The notes beneath the pieces are model-generated. The model saw only the letters and a list, made by a program, of their open reading frames with translations. It ran no database searches and was not told where the DNA came from. Both the position numbers and the translations under genes were made by a program. From positions 1 to 26,749 of the forward strand of contig CAYNUG010000016.1 of the NCBI GenBank assembly GCA_964400545.1: a stretch of 26,749 nt of DNA, written 5' to 3'. The DNA comes from UBA647 sp964400545. Its GTDB lineage: Bacteria > Acidobacteriota > Aminicenantia > UBA2199. Below, in pieces: positions 15,672 to 24,089 of the stretch. Every line of letters starts with the position of its first letter. Within the stretch, counting starts at the first letter, position 1.

Positions 15672-17008
15672 TTCCCGATATATCCCAGGGTTTCCAGTTT
15701 TTTCTGTTCCTCTTTAGTCAGGTTTGTTTTTTGTGAAACATGTCTGTTGTTCTCTGTCATCCGGATATATCTTTTCAGGATCTTGTACATTCTGAAGAAT
15801 ACTTTTTTGTCTGAATCAAATCGATTATTTTTTTCAGTTCTATCCTTTTTAATGTCATATAATTCAAATTTATTATTTTCAAAATCCTTTATTAGTTTCC
15901 ACCCATTATTGACGATCGCACACTTATTGTAGAGCGTATCATATTTTTTCTCATTAACTTCCATAAAGACCGTTTCGGATACTTTTTTACTGAAGATGCT
16001 GGTTCCGCTGAAATATTCCGGGATTTTTATCCCAACAGCATCAAGTATTGTTGGAGCAATGTCAATATTTGAAAATACCGGTCGTATGTTCCCCTTTTTT
16101 TTGTAACCTTCAGGTAATTTTAATATGAATGGGATGCGGGTCAATTCATTATAAAGTGATTGTCCGTGTCCCAGTGCACCTCTTTCTCCAAACTCTTCTC
16201 CATGATCGGATACAAATACGATTAATGTGTTTTTGTAGATGTTATTTTCTTTTAAGCTTTCAATTACTTTACCTATATACTTATCTGTAAATCTTATTTC
16301 ACTTTTGTAGCATTCATCAAAATAATTGAGATCCTCTTTTGAAAAAAGATTGTCTCGAATTATATCGGCTTTTTTCTTTTCATCGGCTTCGGGCAGAAAA
16401 GGGCCGGAATAGGTAGATTTTTTTTCGTGGTCAACATATCTGTAATGAGGATCAAAATAATGGAGGAACATAAAAAAGCTTCTGTTCTTATTATTCTTGA
16501 TGATGTTGATCGCTTCTTTTGTGACCTCGGGAGATGTAATTGTCAGCAGGTTGTTGTCAGCGGAATTGATCTTTTCGATATATGTGTCGAATCCCTGTCC
16601 CAATCCGTATTTTTTTTTCAGGAATATATGAGTGATAATACCATGGGTACTATAACCGTTCGTTTTCAATATTTCTGCAAGGGTTACAAATTTTTCATCT
16701 ATCTTTGAGTTCCTCTTTTCAACACCGATCTCAGAAGGAAATTTTGATGTGATCATAGAAGAGATTGATGGAAGGGTCCATGGGGCGTTTGAATAAGATG
16801 ATCCGAAATATACGGAGTCATTTTTAAGCAACTTCATCAGAGCAGGAGTATTTCCGTTCCCATTTTTTCCCATATCTGTATGATCTGCTCTGAGAGTATC
16901 GACTATTATGAAAACAATGTTGGGGCGGGTACTTCTTCTGTTCATCAGTAGTAATCCTGCAATGATAACTGCAAGAAATGTGATTGTAATTATGATCGAT
17001 TTTTTCAC
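15668..17008 (-). CDS. Membrane-anchored sulfatase-like (alkaline phosphatase superfamily) hydrolase with Thr nucleophile
   Basis: A 446-residue protein: one N-terminal anchor (KKSIIITITFLAVIIAGLLL), then a sulfatase-type domain. In GTG-start numbering, metal-binding Asp37 is in PNIVFIIVDTLRADH, followed by APWTLPS with Thr78 at the place of the Cys/Ser that becomes formylglycine in sulfatases, HYFDPH near 183-188, VSDHGEEFGE with Asp268-His269, and GHGQS with His281. The Thr implies a direct nucleophile, as in LtaS- or EptA-like members, so phosphodiester or phosphoglycerol/phosphoethanolamine substrates are as likely as sulfates. The C-terminus ends KKLETLGYIGN, a tail shared with the upstream paralogue. 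The GTG at 17008 was chosen because GGGA lies five bases before it; in-frame ATGs at 17041 and 17068 have no ribosome site but remain possible. Confidence 0.88.
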   Translation of the reverse strand: MKKSIIITITFLAVIIAGLLLMNRRSTRPNIVFIIVDTLRADHTDMGKNGNGNTPALMKLLKNDSVYFGSSYSNAPWTLPSISSMITSKFPSEIGVEKRNSKIDEKFVTLAEILKTNGYSTHGIITHIFLKKKYGLGQGFDTYIEKINSADNNLLTITSPEVTKEAINIIKNNKNRSFFMFLHYFDPHYRYVDHEKKSTYSGPFLPEADEKKKADIIRDNLFSKEDLNYFDECYKSEIRFTDKYIGKVIESLKENNIYKNTLIVFVSDHGEEFGERGALGHGQSLYNELTRIPFILKLPEGYKKKGNIRPVFSNIDIAPTILDAVGIKIPEYFSGTSIFSKKVSETVFMEVNEKKYDTLYNKCAIVNNGWKLIKDFENNKFELYDIKKDRTEKNNRFDSDKKVFFRMYKILKRYIRMTENNRHVSQKTNLTKEEQKKLETLGYIGN

Positions 17009-17118
17009 TTTGATCCCATATTTGAATTTATATTTCCTCATAAGAATCAGACAATGACAATATACCATAACAGATGATCCATATCAACCTGTGTCATGGT
17101 ACAAAACCGGGTGTGATT

Positions 17119-18978
17119 TTACAGATATCCGAGTGCCTTAAGATTCTCAAGATCTTTGTTAGTTACTTTTAGCGGGACACCTTTTATTTTTCCGGAGAAT
17201 ATTTTTCGTTTTATCAGGTTGATCCTGTTTTTTAGATCTGAAAGGATATTTTTTAAGCCGGGATCACTGGAAAGATCATTTTCTTCGGCGAAATCTTTCG
17301 AAAGATCGTAAAGTTCATATTCTCTGTATTCAGGGAGGGGGAATCCGGAATAAAAATCATTCATTTCTTTTGAATACTTTAAATTGTATATTAATTTAAA
17401 CTTTCCCTTTATCACAGAGATCATCTGGGGGACCTGGGAAAGTTTTATTTTTGATCCTGTATGGATGAGGAGTGATTCAATATACCGGTCATTATTGGAA
17501 TTTCCCGGATTATTCAATATCGGCAAAAGAGATTCCCCGTCAGTTTCGAATTCTAAGGAAATATTAAGATAATCAAGAACAGTAGGAAGAACATCCATTA
17601 TGGAACAGTTCTGAACTATCCTTTTTCCTTTATATTTTCCGGAGGGAAATTTTATCATAAGTGGAATATGGAGGGTTTCGTTGTAGAGATTATTTCCGTG
17701 ACCCCATGCTCCGTTCTCGAAAAATTCTTCACCGTGATCCGACATGAAGATTATCAGTGAGTTTTCGTACATTCCGGATCTTTTCAAAGCATCAATGAAA
17801 TATCCGAACCAATGATCAAAAAATTCAAGTTCCGAATTATATGCAGCAATTATCCCTTTTTTCCTTCTTTCACTTCTGGGTCTGTATGTGAACAGACGGT
17901 CGTGTTCCGCAAGTCTGTATGGGAATGAGAGATCGGTTGTATATTCTTTTGTTTTATTATCATCTGAATATTGAAGTCCCGGATGGAGCCTGAACGGGCT
18001 GTGCACCTGATATGTATGAAGAAAACTGAAGCTGTTATTGAATCCCTCAGCCCCGATAAATTTTGCCATATGTTTGAACATTTTTTTCGAGAAGACCCCG
18101 GATCTCCATTTTTTGGAAGTGTAAGTATCAAATCCTCTGTAAAATCCGTATTTGTACTTTACGAACATTCCTTCGTTAAGACTTGAGGCGAATCTGTTCC
18201 GGGATATCAACTCCGTCAGAACAGGTATTTTGTCGGATAATCTGAGCTTTTTGGTATAAACACCATGATTGAAAATATTTCTTGAAGTGAATAGCGACAT
18301 GTGAGAAGGGAGTGTCCATGTTGTCGTTGAGAAGCAATTATTGAAAACAGCACAATCTTTCGAGAATCTGGTTATATTCCTGCTAATGTTCCCCTTATGT
18401 CCGTAGACACCGAGATGGTCTGCTCTCAATGTGTCGGCGATTATCAGGAAAACAGGGCTTTTATTATTGGATCTCAGGTAAACCGGTTCGGTAATAAATA
18501 TCTGCGAATTTCCGTTGAAATCAACGATTATCCTGTCTGATCCGGTCAGAGTAAGTTTCTGATCGAAGGTTACCGCTTTTTTATTTAACTGAAATTCCCG
18601 GAGTAATTTTTTATCTCCTCCGGATTCGAGAAATATACTGACAGACAGATCGTTGCTGTCAGTCTTTTTTAGTTTCCCGGTTGTGAAATATACAGTAACA
18701 TCTCCCCTTATCTCAGGTTCGAATACCATTGAGCCCGATTTGTCGATCTTATAAGACATCGATCTGAAAGTGGTCTTCTCTCTTTGTACAAAGTTGTAAA
18801 TCGTCTGACCGTCTCCCCCCGATAACGATCTCTTTCCTTCACGGTCAACATTTTCAGATCCGGGAAGATCGAGCGTTCCTCTCTCAAAGTACTTATCCTT
18901 TCCCCCACATGATGTTATTATAGAGAATACTATAAAGAGAGTGATCAACTTACCCGCTATCTTAAAAAATTTCCCCAT
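17119..18978 (-). CDS. Sulfatase-like lipoprotein (alkaline phosphatase superfamily) with N-terminal beta-domain
   Basis: A 619-residue protein. The signal ends in a lipobox (IITSC, Cys24), so it should be lipidated. An extra beta-rich domain spans about 35-172. The catalytic domain follows: PVFLIIADTLRADHLG with metal ligand Asp182, STTTWTLPSHMSLF with Thr222 at the nucleophile position, LHTYQVHSPF, and IIFMSDHGEEFFENGAWGHGNNLYNE with the Asp-His and Gly-His-Gly metal ligands. Replacement of the CxPSR/SxPSR signature by TLPSH means it does not need formylglycine. It ends in ENLKALGYL, like its neighbour. GGAGG stands before the ATG. It is first in the operon, 110 bases ahead of the second hydrolase, and is transcribed divergently from the giant repeat protein. 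The substrate is probably a sulfated or phosphorylated surface group; not resolved. Confidence 0.9.
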   Translation of the reverse strand: MGKFFKIAGKLITLFIVFSIITSCGGKDKYFERGTLDLPGSENVDREGKRSLSGGDGQTIYNFVQREKTTFRSMSYKIDKSGSMVFEPEIRGDVTVYFTTGKLKKTDSNDLSVSIFLESGGDKKLLREFQLNKKAVTFDQKLTLTGSDRIIVDFNGNSQIFITEPVYLRSNNKSPVFLIIADTLRADHLGVYGHKGNISRNITRFSKDCAVFNNCFSTTTWTLPSHMSLFTSRNIFNHGVYTKKLRLSDKIPVLTELISRNRFASSLNEGMFVKYKYGFYRGFDTYTSKKWRSGVFSKKMFKHMAKFIGAEGFNNSFSFLHTYQVHSPFRLHPGLQYSDDNKTKEYTTDLSFPYRLAEHDRLFTYRPRSERRKKGIIAAYNSELEFFDHWFGYFIDALKRSGMYENSLIIFMSDHGEEFFENGAWGHGNNLYNETLHIPLMIKFPSGKYKGKRIVQNCSIMDVLPTVLDYLNISLEFETDGESLLPILNNPGNSNNDRYIESLLIHTGSKIKLSQVPQMISVIKGKFKLIYNLKYSKEMNDFYSGFPLPEYREYELYDLSKDFAEENDLSSDPGLKNILSDLKNRINLIKRKIFSGKIKGVPLKVTNKDLENLKALGYL

Positions 18979-19033
18979 TTATCCTCCGGCAACCATAACA
19001 TTCATCATTATTTTAAGTATTATCTGATCTCCC

Positions 19034-19042
19034 ATTATAACA
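19034..19042 (-). promoter_or_regulatory. Extended -10 promoter of the sulfatase-like operon
   Basis: On the minus strand the sequence reads TGTTATAAT, a perfect TG-N-TATAAT. It would start transcription near 19027, giving a leader of about 50 bases before the lipoprotein ATG. No -35 box is seen at the matching distance. The 17-bp dyad at 19070-19086 lies about 30-45 bases upstream of this -10 and could also affect it. Confidence 0.45.
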
Positions 19043-19069
19043 TAAATCAGAGGCTTCATTTTTAGGGGT

Positions 19070-19086
19070 GTGACAAAAATTGTCAC
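19070..19086. promoter_or_regulatory. 17-bp perfect dyad, candidate enhancer-binding site in the divergent region
   Basis: GTGACAA-AAA-TTGTCAC has seven-base arms with perfect symmetry. Its centre (19078) is about 105 bases upstream of the predicted sigma-54 transcript start near 19183, where activators of sigma-54 promoters usually bind. There is no T-run making it a terminator. The binding protein is not in the window. Confidence 0.6.
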
Positions 19087-19156
19087 TTAATGATGATTTT
19101 TGCAAATAATTTGAATTTTTTTTTTGATTATGTAATACTACACAGGGGTTTCGGAT

Positions 19157-19172
19157 TGGCAGGAAAGTTGCA
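19157..19172 (+). promoter_or_regulatory. Sigma-54 promoter of the giant repeat protein
   Basis: TGGCAGG-AAAG-TTGCA, preceded by T. It matches the -24/-12 consensus (TGGCACG-N4-TTGCW) at all but one base, with GG and GC exactly 12 bases apart. The predicted start is near 19183, giving a 29-base leader that includes GGAG (19203-19206) before the ATG at 19212. No competing sigma-70 boxes are obvious in this stretch. Confidence 0.72.
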
Positions 19173-19211
19173 TTTAGCTAATTAGAAAAAAGTTTATCAA
19201 ATGGAGCATCT

Positions 19212-22200
19212 ATGAAAAAATTTATAATAATTGTTTTTACTTTATTTATCCTGTTCTTCTCATTGAACAGTCAGACAATAAGTTCCCTTGGGGTTAGTGG
19301 ATCATATTATGATATCAGGTCTGATAACAATGGGACCATTCATATTATCTGGATTGAGAATGGGTGGCAAAAGTATGGACAGATAGTAAACCGACAGATC
19401 GTAAACCAGGTTACTATACCAGTGCTTAATAGGAGTGAGGTTATTACCAAGAAGTTCAGACCGAGGCTGGCGGTAAAACCCGACGGGAGCGAGGTACATT
19501 TTGTCTGGGCAACTCCTTTATCGAAATCCAAGGACCTGATGCACTGTTGGAGAGATTCCGGAGGGACATGGCGAAAGGAGAAAATATATACTTCATCCAA
19601 ATATATGCTTGCACCTGCTTTTGCAGTCGATTCGAGCGGGGTCTGGCATGCTGCTGTTGTTGGAGATAACGGTGCGAATGTTATACATCCGATCGTATAT
19701 TTCCGCAAAGCGGTCGGAGCTTCATGGGAAAGGATGACAAATATTGCTCCTGCGACAAGAGAATTCTTGTGGCCCAACCTTTTTACCGATACCAATGGTA
19801 ACGTACATATCACCTGGGACAAGGACAAGGATTTTATTCAATACCGGTATGCTCCTTCAGGTGGAGACCTTTCAACAAGCACAACCATAACATTACCCAA
19901 TCTTCACCCTCACAACAAGGAGAGTGAAGTATTTGCTGACTCTTTGGGAAATGTTCATGTTGCGGCCCTTTCATTTCAAAATGGTGGTACTCCGGGCGGG
20001 ATAGATTATTGGGTGAAACCGGCAGGAGGCTCTTTTTCAACTGCAATAACGGTTTCCGGAGCAGCATTTCCAATTATAAGTTATTTTCCGTATCCTGCAA
20101 TAATTGCCAGATCTACAGACATGGTGGCAGTATCCTGGGCTCGCACAAACAGTACTTCTAATCCGGCAACGATAGAAGTAGCTACTTATGATGGTTCATG
20201 GACGATCTACACCATTTCCACAACGGCAAATGTTAAAGCCGATACAAGAACTACTATGGCAATGGACAATTCGACCGCCTATCTGGTCTGGAGAGAGGGA
20301 GATCAGGTTCTTTACCTTGCCACATTTGATTATGCTATGTTCGGAGTTATCTCACCTAACGGAGGAGAAAAGTGGGGAGTCGAAAAGACATACGATATTA
20401 AATGGAACCTCGAAAATTCAACAGGTAATGTAGATATAAATCTATTCAAGAACAATGTAAATCTGGGACCGATCGTTTCAGATATTGCCGATTCCGGCAG
20501 TTATGCCTGGACAATAAATAACCTTGAGAGTGGAACTGAAATATTAACCGGGGATGATTATCAGGTTGAAGTGACTGCAAGAAACGGGTCGGATGATGAT
20601 ATGTCGAATGAAGATTTTTCGATATCAGCTTCTATTGATATTACAGCTCCTTTGGCAGGTGTAATATGGAATATGGGTACAACTCAGGAAATTACCTGGG
20701 AAAAAACAGGTACTCAGAACGATTATGTAAATATTACATTATTTAAATCCGGTTCTGCCGTATTGAATATAGGGACAAGTGTTGATAATTCAGGAAGTTT
20801 TTTCTGGAATATTCCCGGGACGATATCTCCTGATACGACCTATATTATCAGAGTGGAAACCACTGATGGTTCGGTAGTTGATGACAGTGATTTCTTTTCG
20901 ATCCTCGGATCAATAGAAGTAACATCACCATCTGCAGGAGAGGAATGGTTGTACGGTGAGACCCATACGATAACTTGGGTTGCTACCGGAACAATGAACT
21001 CAAGCGTAAAGTTAAGGCTGCAGCAGAATGGTTCAAATATTGTGGCAATAACAGATGTAACTCCCAATGACGGTTCTTATTCATGGACGGTACCGGCTTC
21101 GGTTCCAGCGGCAACGAATTACGTAGTTATGGTTAAGACAATAGACAGTGTTGTATTTGACACCAGTGAAGAATTTACAATTGCAGAAGAAAGTAACAAT
21201 CCGACATTGACCGTTACATCTCCTGTATCAAGTTCGAACTGGTCCTCCGGATCGACCCATTCTGTCACCTGGAATAAAACGGGGGCACAGGATGCAAATG
21301 TTAAAATAGAGTTGTTTAAGAACGGAGCGCTTGATACCACCATTATTTCTTCCACTGCAAATGATGGAAGTTATAGCTGGATGATAGATGGGAATAAACC
21401 GACAGGTTCTGATTATATGGTCAGAATAACTACTCTCGATGGTCAGATCACGGATGACAGTGACACTTTTACCATCACATTGACCTCGCCCGAGATAACG
21501 GTTACTTCACCTGCTTCCGGAGTGGACTGGAGAAGAGGGTCTTCTTATACGATCTCATGGGATACGGCAGGCAGTATGGATGCTAATGTGAAGATCGAAT
21601 TGATAAAAGGTGGAGCGCTGAATACTACGATAATTTCATCGACCGCAAATGATGGAAGTTACAGTTGGACAATAGATCCAGGACAGACAACCGGGACAGA
21701 CTATGTTGTGAGAGTGACAACTGTCGATAATGCGGTAACAGATGACAGCGGACAGTTTACTATATCAGATCAGCCTGTTGACGGAATAACGGTCACATCA
21801 CCCAACAGTTCATCCCAGTGGTTCCATGGTAACACCTATACAATTACATGGGACAGAACGGGAACAATGGGAAGTTCGGTAAAATTGAGACTGCAGCAGA
21901 ACGGGGCTAATATAGTTACAATAACAAATTCAACTCCCAATGATGGTTCTTATTCATGGACAGTACCGGTTTCGGTTCCATCAGCATCAAATTATGTGAT
22001 CATGGTCAAAACTACAGATAATCTTGTTTTTGATATCAGTGATGAATTTTATGTGGGAACAACGATCGTTACACCAACCCTGACCGTCACATCACCTGTA
22101 TCGAGTTCGAACTGGTCCTCCGGATCGACCCATTCTGTCACCTGGAATAAAACGGGGGCACAGGATGCAAATGTTAAAATAGAGTTGTTTAAGAACGGAG

Positions 22201-24089
22201 CGCTTGATACCACCATTATTTCTTCCACTGCAAATGATGGAAGTTATAGCTGGATGATAGATGGGAATAAACCGACAGGTTCTGATTATATGGTCAGAAT
22301 AACTACTCTCGATGGTCAGATCACGGATGACAGTGACACTTTTACCATCACATTGACCTCGCCCGAGATAACGGTTACTTCACCTGCTTCCGGAGTGGAC
22401 TGGAGAAGAGGGTCTTCTTATACGATCTCATGGGATACGGCAGGCAGTATGGATGCTAATGTGAAGATCGAATTGATAAAAGGTGGAGCGCTGAATACTA
22501 CGATAATTTCATCGACCGCAAATGATGGAAGTTACAGTTGGACAATAGATCCAGGACAGACAACCGGGACAGACTATGTTGTGAGAGTGACAACTGTCGA
22601 TAATGCGGTAACAGATGACAGCGGACAGTTTACTATATCAGATCAGCCTGTTGACGGAATAACGGTCACATCACCCAACAGTTCATCCCAGTGGTTCCAT
22701 GGTAACACCTATACAATTACATGGGACAGAACGGGAACAATGGGAAGTTCGGTAAAATTGAGACTGCAGCAGAACGGGGCTAATATAGTTACAATAACAA
22801 ATTCAACTCCCAATGATGGTTCTTATTCATGGACAGTACCGGTTTCGGTTCCATCAGCATCAAATTATGTGATCATGGTCAAAACTACAGATAATCTTGT
22901 TTTTGATATCAGTGATGAATTTTATGTGGGTTCGGAAGTAGTGACACCTACTATAACGGTTACTTCACCGATCTCTTCATCTTACTGGATCACGGGATCC
23001 ACTTATGCCATAACCTGGGATAAGACCGGGACACAGAATGCTAATGTAAAAATAGAACTATATAAAGGGGGAACTCTTGATTCTCCTATTATAGCTACAA
23101 CGCCGAACAGCGGTTCATATTCATGGACAATTAATGGAGCACAAACTCCAGGGAGTGATTATGTTGTAAAGGTAACAACCGTGGATGATCAGATTACTGA
23201 TGACAGCGATCAATTTGAAATATCGGATACTCCTGTGTCAGCAACGATCGATATCACATCACCTTCAGGTACGTCGGAGTTGAATGCAGGAAGCTCAACA
23301 ACAATAACCTGGAATAAGACCGGAACTCAGAATGCCAATGTTAACATATATCTTTACCTTGACGGGGTTTTTCAGAGTAATGTAGTTCTTGGCACTCCGA
23401 ATGACGGTAGTTACTCATGGACGTTAGGTTCCGGATTGTCGTCATCAAGCAGATATATGGTAAGAGTTGAAACTGCAGATTCCCAGGTTCGTGATGACTC
23501 CAATGTGTTCAGCATATTCGGAGCAGGCATAACCATAAATATACCTGAGGCTGATGATACAATAGTTAAAGGATCAACTGTCGATATAAAATGGAAGAAG
23601 GTGGGAAGCCAGAACGGCAATGTCAAGATAAGATTACAACAGAACGGAGCTAACATAGTTGTGATAACCGATTCGACTGCAAATGACGGTTTATATTCAT
23701 GGACAGTTCCTGTAACTCTGACCAACAGTGATGATTACTATTTTATGGTAAAGACCTTAGATAATCTTGTCTATGATACATCCGATCTGATTAAAGTTGC
23801 ACCTGCAGGAATTACTGTAGAATCTCCTTCCACTAATAATGTTCTTAAAAGAGGAAGCCAGTACACAATAACCTGGACAAAGAACGGAACTCAAAATGCA
23901 AATGTAAAACTCCGGGTTTTTCAGGGTGACACACAGGTTTTTGCTATCACGGATTCTACTCCAAACAACGGAAGCTATACATGGACAGTCCCGTCGGACT
24001 TTACAATGGCAGATGATCTGACTATAAGAGTAAAAACCATTGATAATGCAGTAGCAGATGACTCCGGGAAGTTCACAATAGAAGATTAA
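19212..24089 (+). CDS. Giant exported protein: probable seven-bladed propeller plus 13 Kre9/KNH-like Ig-type repeats
   Basis: A 1625-residue protein with a signal peptide (about 1-20). Residues about 25-375 contain seven spaced motifs of the type D-x-x-G-x-x-H-x-x-W at 38, 90, 140, 193, 243, 302 and 352, suggesting a seven-bladed beta-propeller. From 376 to the end come 13 repeats of about 90-100 residues, each with V-T-S-P, a tryptophan or equivalent, YTITW, V-K-I-x-L, NDGSYSW and a closing DDSDxFxI. This is the Kre9/KNH (Ser-Thr-rich, Pfam PF10342-like) pattern found in many bacterial surface proteins. Repeats 4-6 and 7-9 are identical. I see no LPXTG, T9SS or other sorting tail; the protein ends inside repeat 13. 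Ribosome site GGAG. A surface adhesin or glycan-binding role is inferred. Expression appears sigma-54 dependent. Confidence 0.92.
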   Translation: MKKFIIIVFTLFILFFSLNSQTISSLGVSGSYYDIRSDNNGTIHIIWIENGWQKYGQIVNRQIVNQVTIPVLNRSEVITKKFRPRLAVKPDGSEVHFVWATPLSKSKDLMHCWRDSGGTWRKEKIYTSSKYMLAPAFAVDSSGVWHAAVVGDNGANVIHPIVYFRKAVGASWERMTNIAPATREFLWPNLFTDTNGNVHITWDKDKDFIQYRYAPSGGDLSTSTTITLPNLHPHNKESEVFADSLGNVHVAALSFQNGGTPGGIDYWVKPAGGSFSTAITVSGAAFPIISYFPYPAIIARSTDMVAVSWARTNSTSNPATIEVATYDGSWTIYTISTTANVKADTRTTMAMDNSTAYLVWREGDQVLYLATFDYAMFGVISPNGGEKWGVEKTYDIKWNLENSTGNVDINLFKNNVNLGPIVSDIADSGSYAWTINNLESGTEILTGDDYQVEVTARNGSDDDMSNEDFSISASIDITAPLAGVIWNMGTTQEITWEKTGTQNDYVNITLFKSGSAVLNIGTSVDNSGSFFWNIPGTISPDTTYIIRVETTDGSVVDDSDFFSILGSIEVTSPSAGEEWLYGETHTITWVATGTMNSSVKLRLQQNGSNIVAITDVTPNDGSYSWTVPASVPAATNYVVMVKTIDSVVFDTSEEFTIAEESNNPTLTVTSPVSSSNWSSGSTHSVTWNKTGAQDANVKIELFKNGALDTTIISSTANDGSYSWMIDGNKPTGSDYMVRITTLDGQITDDSDTFTITLTSPEITVTSPASGVDWRRGSSYTISWDTAGSMDANVKIELIKGGALNTTIISSTANDGSYSWTIDPGQTTGTDYVVRVTTVDNAVTDDSGQFTISDQPVDGITVTSPNSSSQWFHGNTYTITWDRTGTMGSSVKLRLQQNGANIVTITNSTPNDGSYSWTVPVSVPSASNYVIMVKTTDNLVFDISDEFYVGTTIVTPTLTVTSPVSSSNWSSGSTHSVTWNKTGAQDANVKIELFKNGALDTTIISSTANDGSYSWMIDGNKPTGSDYMVRITTLDGQITDDSDTFTITLTSPEITVTSPASGVDWRRGSSYTISWDTAGSMDANVKIELIKGGALNTTIISSTANDGSYSWTIDPGQTTGTDYVVRVTTVDNAVTDDSGQFTISDQPVDGITVTSPNSSSQWFHGNTYTITWDRTGTMGSSVKLRLQQNGANIVTITNSTPNDGSYSWTVPVSVPSASNYVIMVKTTDNLVFDISDEFYVGSEVVTPTITVTSPISSSYWITGSTYAITWDKTGTQNANVKIELYKGGTLDSPIIATTPNSGSYSWTINGAQTPGSDYVVKVTTVDDQITDDSDQFEISDTPVSATIDITSPSGTSELNAGSSTTITWNKTGTQNANVNIYLYLDGVFQSNVVLGTPNDGSYSWTLGSGLSSSSRYMVRVETADSQVRDDSNVFSIFGAGITINIPEADDTIVKGSTVDIKWKKVGSQNGNVKIRLQQNGANIVVITDSTANDGLYSWTVPVTLTNSDDYYFMVKTLDNLVYDTSDLIKVAPAGITVESPSTNNVLKRGSQYTITWTKNGTQNANVKLRVFQGDTQVFAITDSTPNNGSYTWTVPSDFTMADDLTIRVKTIDNAVADDSGKFTIED
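21231..22057 (+). repeat. 827-bp direct repeat, copy 1 (repeats 4-6 of the giant protein)
   Basis: Reading both copies side by side I find no difference over 827 bases, including synonymous sites. The period to copy 2 is 873 bases, exactly 291 codons or three domains, so the frame is kept. Confidence 0.93.
22104..22930 (+). repeat. 827-bp direct repeat, copy 2 (repeats 7-9 of the giant protein)
   Basis: Identical to 21231-22057. The 46 bases separating the copies (22058-22103) encode a linker and domain start that are similar to, but clearly diverged from, the matching sequence before copy 1 and after copy 2. The identical block therefore ends sharply at both sides. Confidence 0.93.

Noticed and set aside
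15668..18978. Calling the two proteins classical sulfatases
   Set aside because: Both lack the Cys/Ser-x-Pro-Ser-Arg signature and carry Thr-Leu-Pro-Ser instead, so formylglycine-dependent sulfatase activity is not supported.
19069..19087. CRP-type site in the divergent region
   Set aside because: TGTGA is present, but the second half is TCACT at the wrong spacing (nine bases instead of six). The symmetry is better described as GTGACAA-N3-TTGTCAC.
20337..24089. CRISPR array or tandem DNA satellite
   Set aside because: The repeats are about 280-300 bp, encode a continuous reading frame and are mostly diverged at DNA level; they are protein domains.
20337..24089. Eukaryotic (fungal) contamination, because of the Kre9/KNH-like repeats
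   Set aside because: This domain type is common in bacterial surface proteins; the gene has a bacterial signal peptide, ribosome site and promoter, and no introns.
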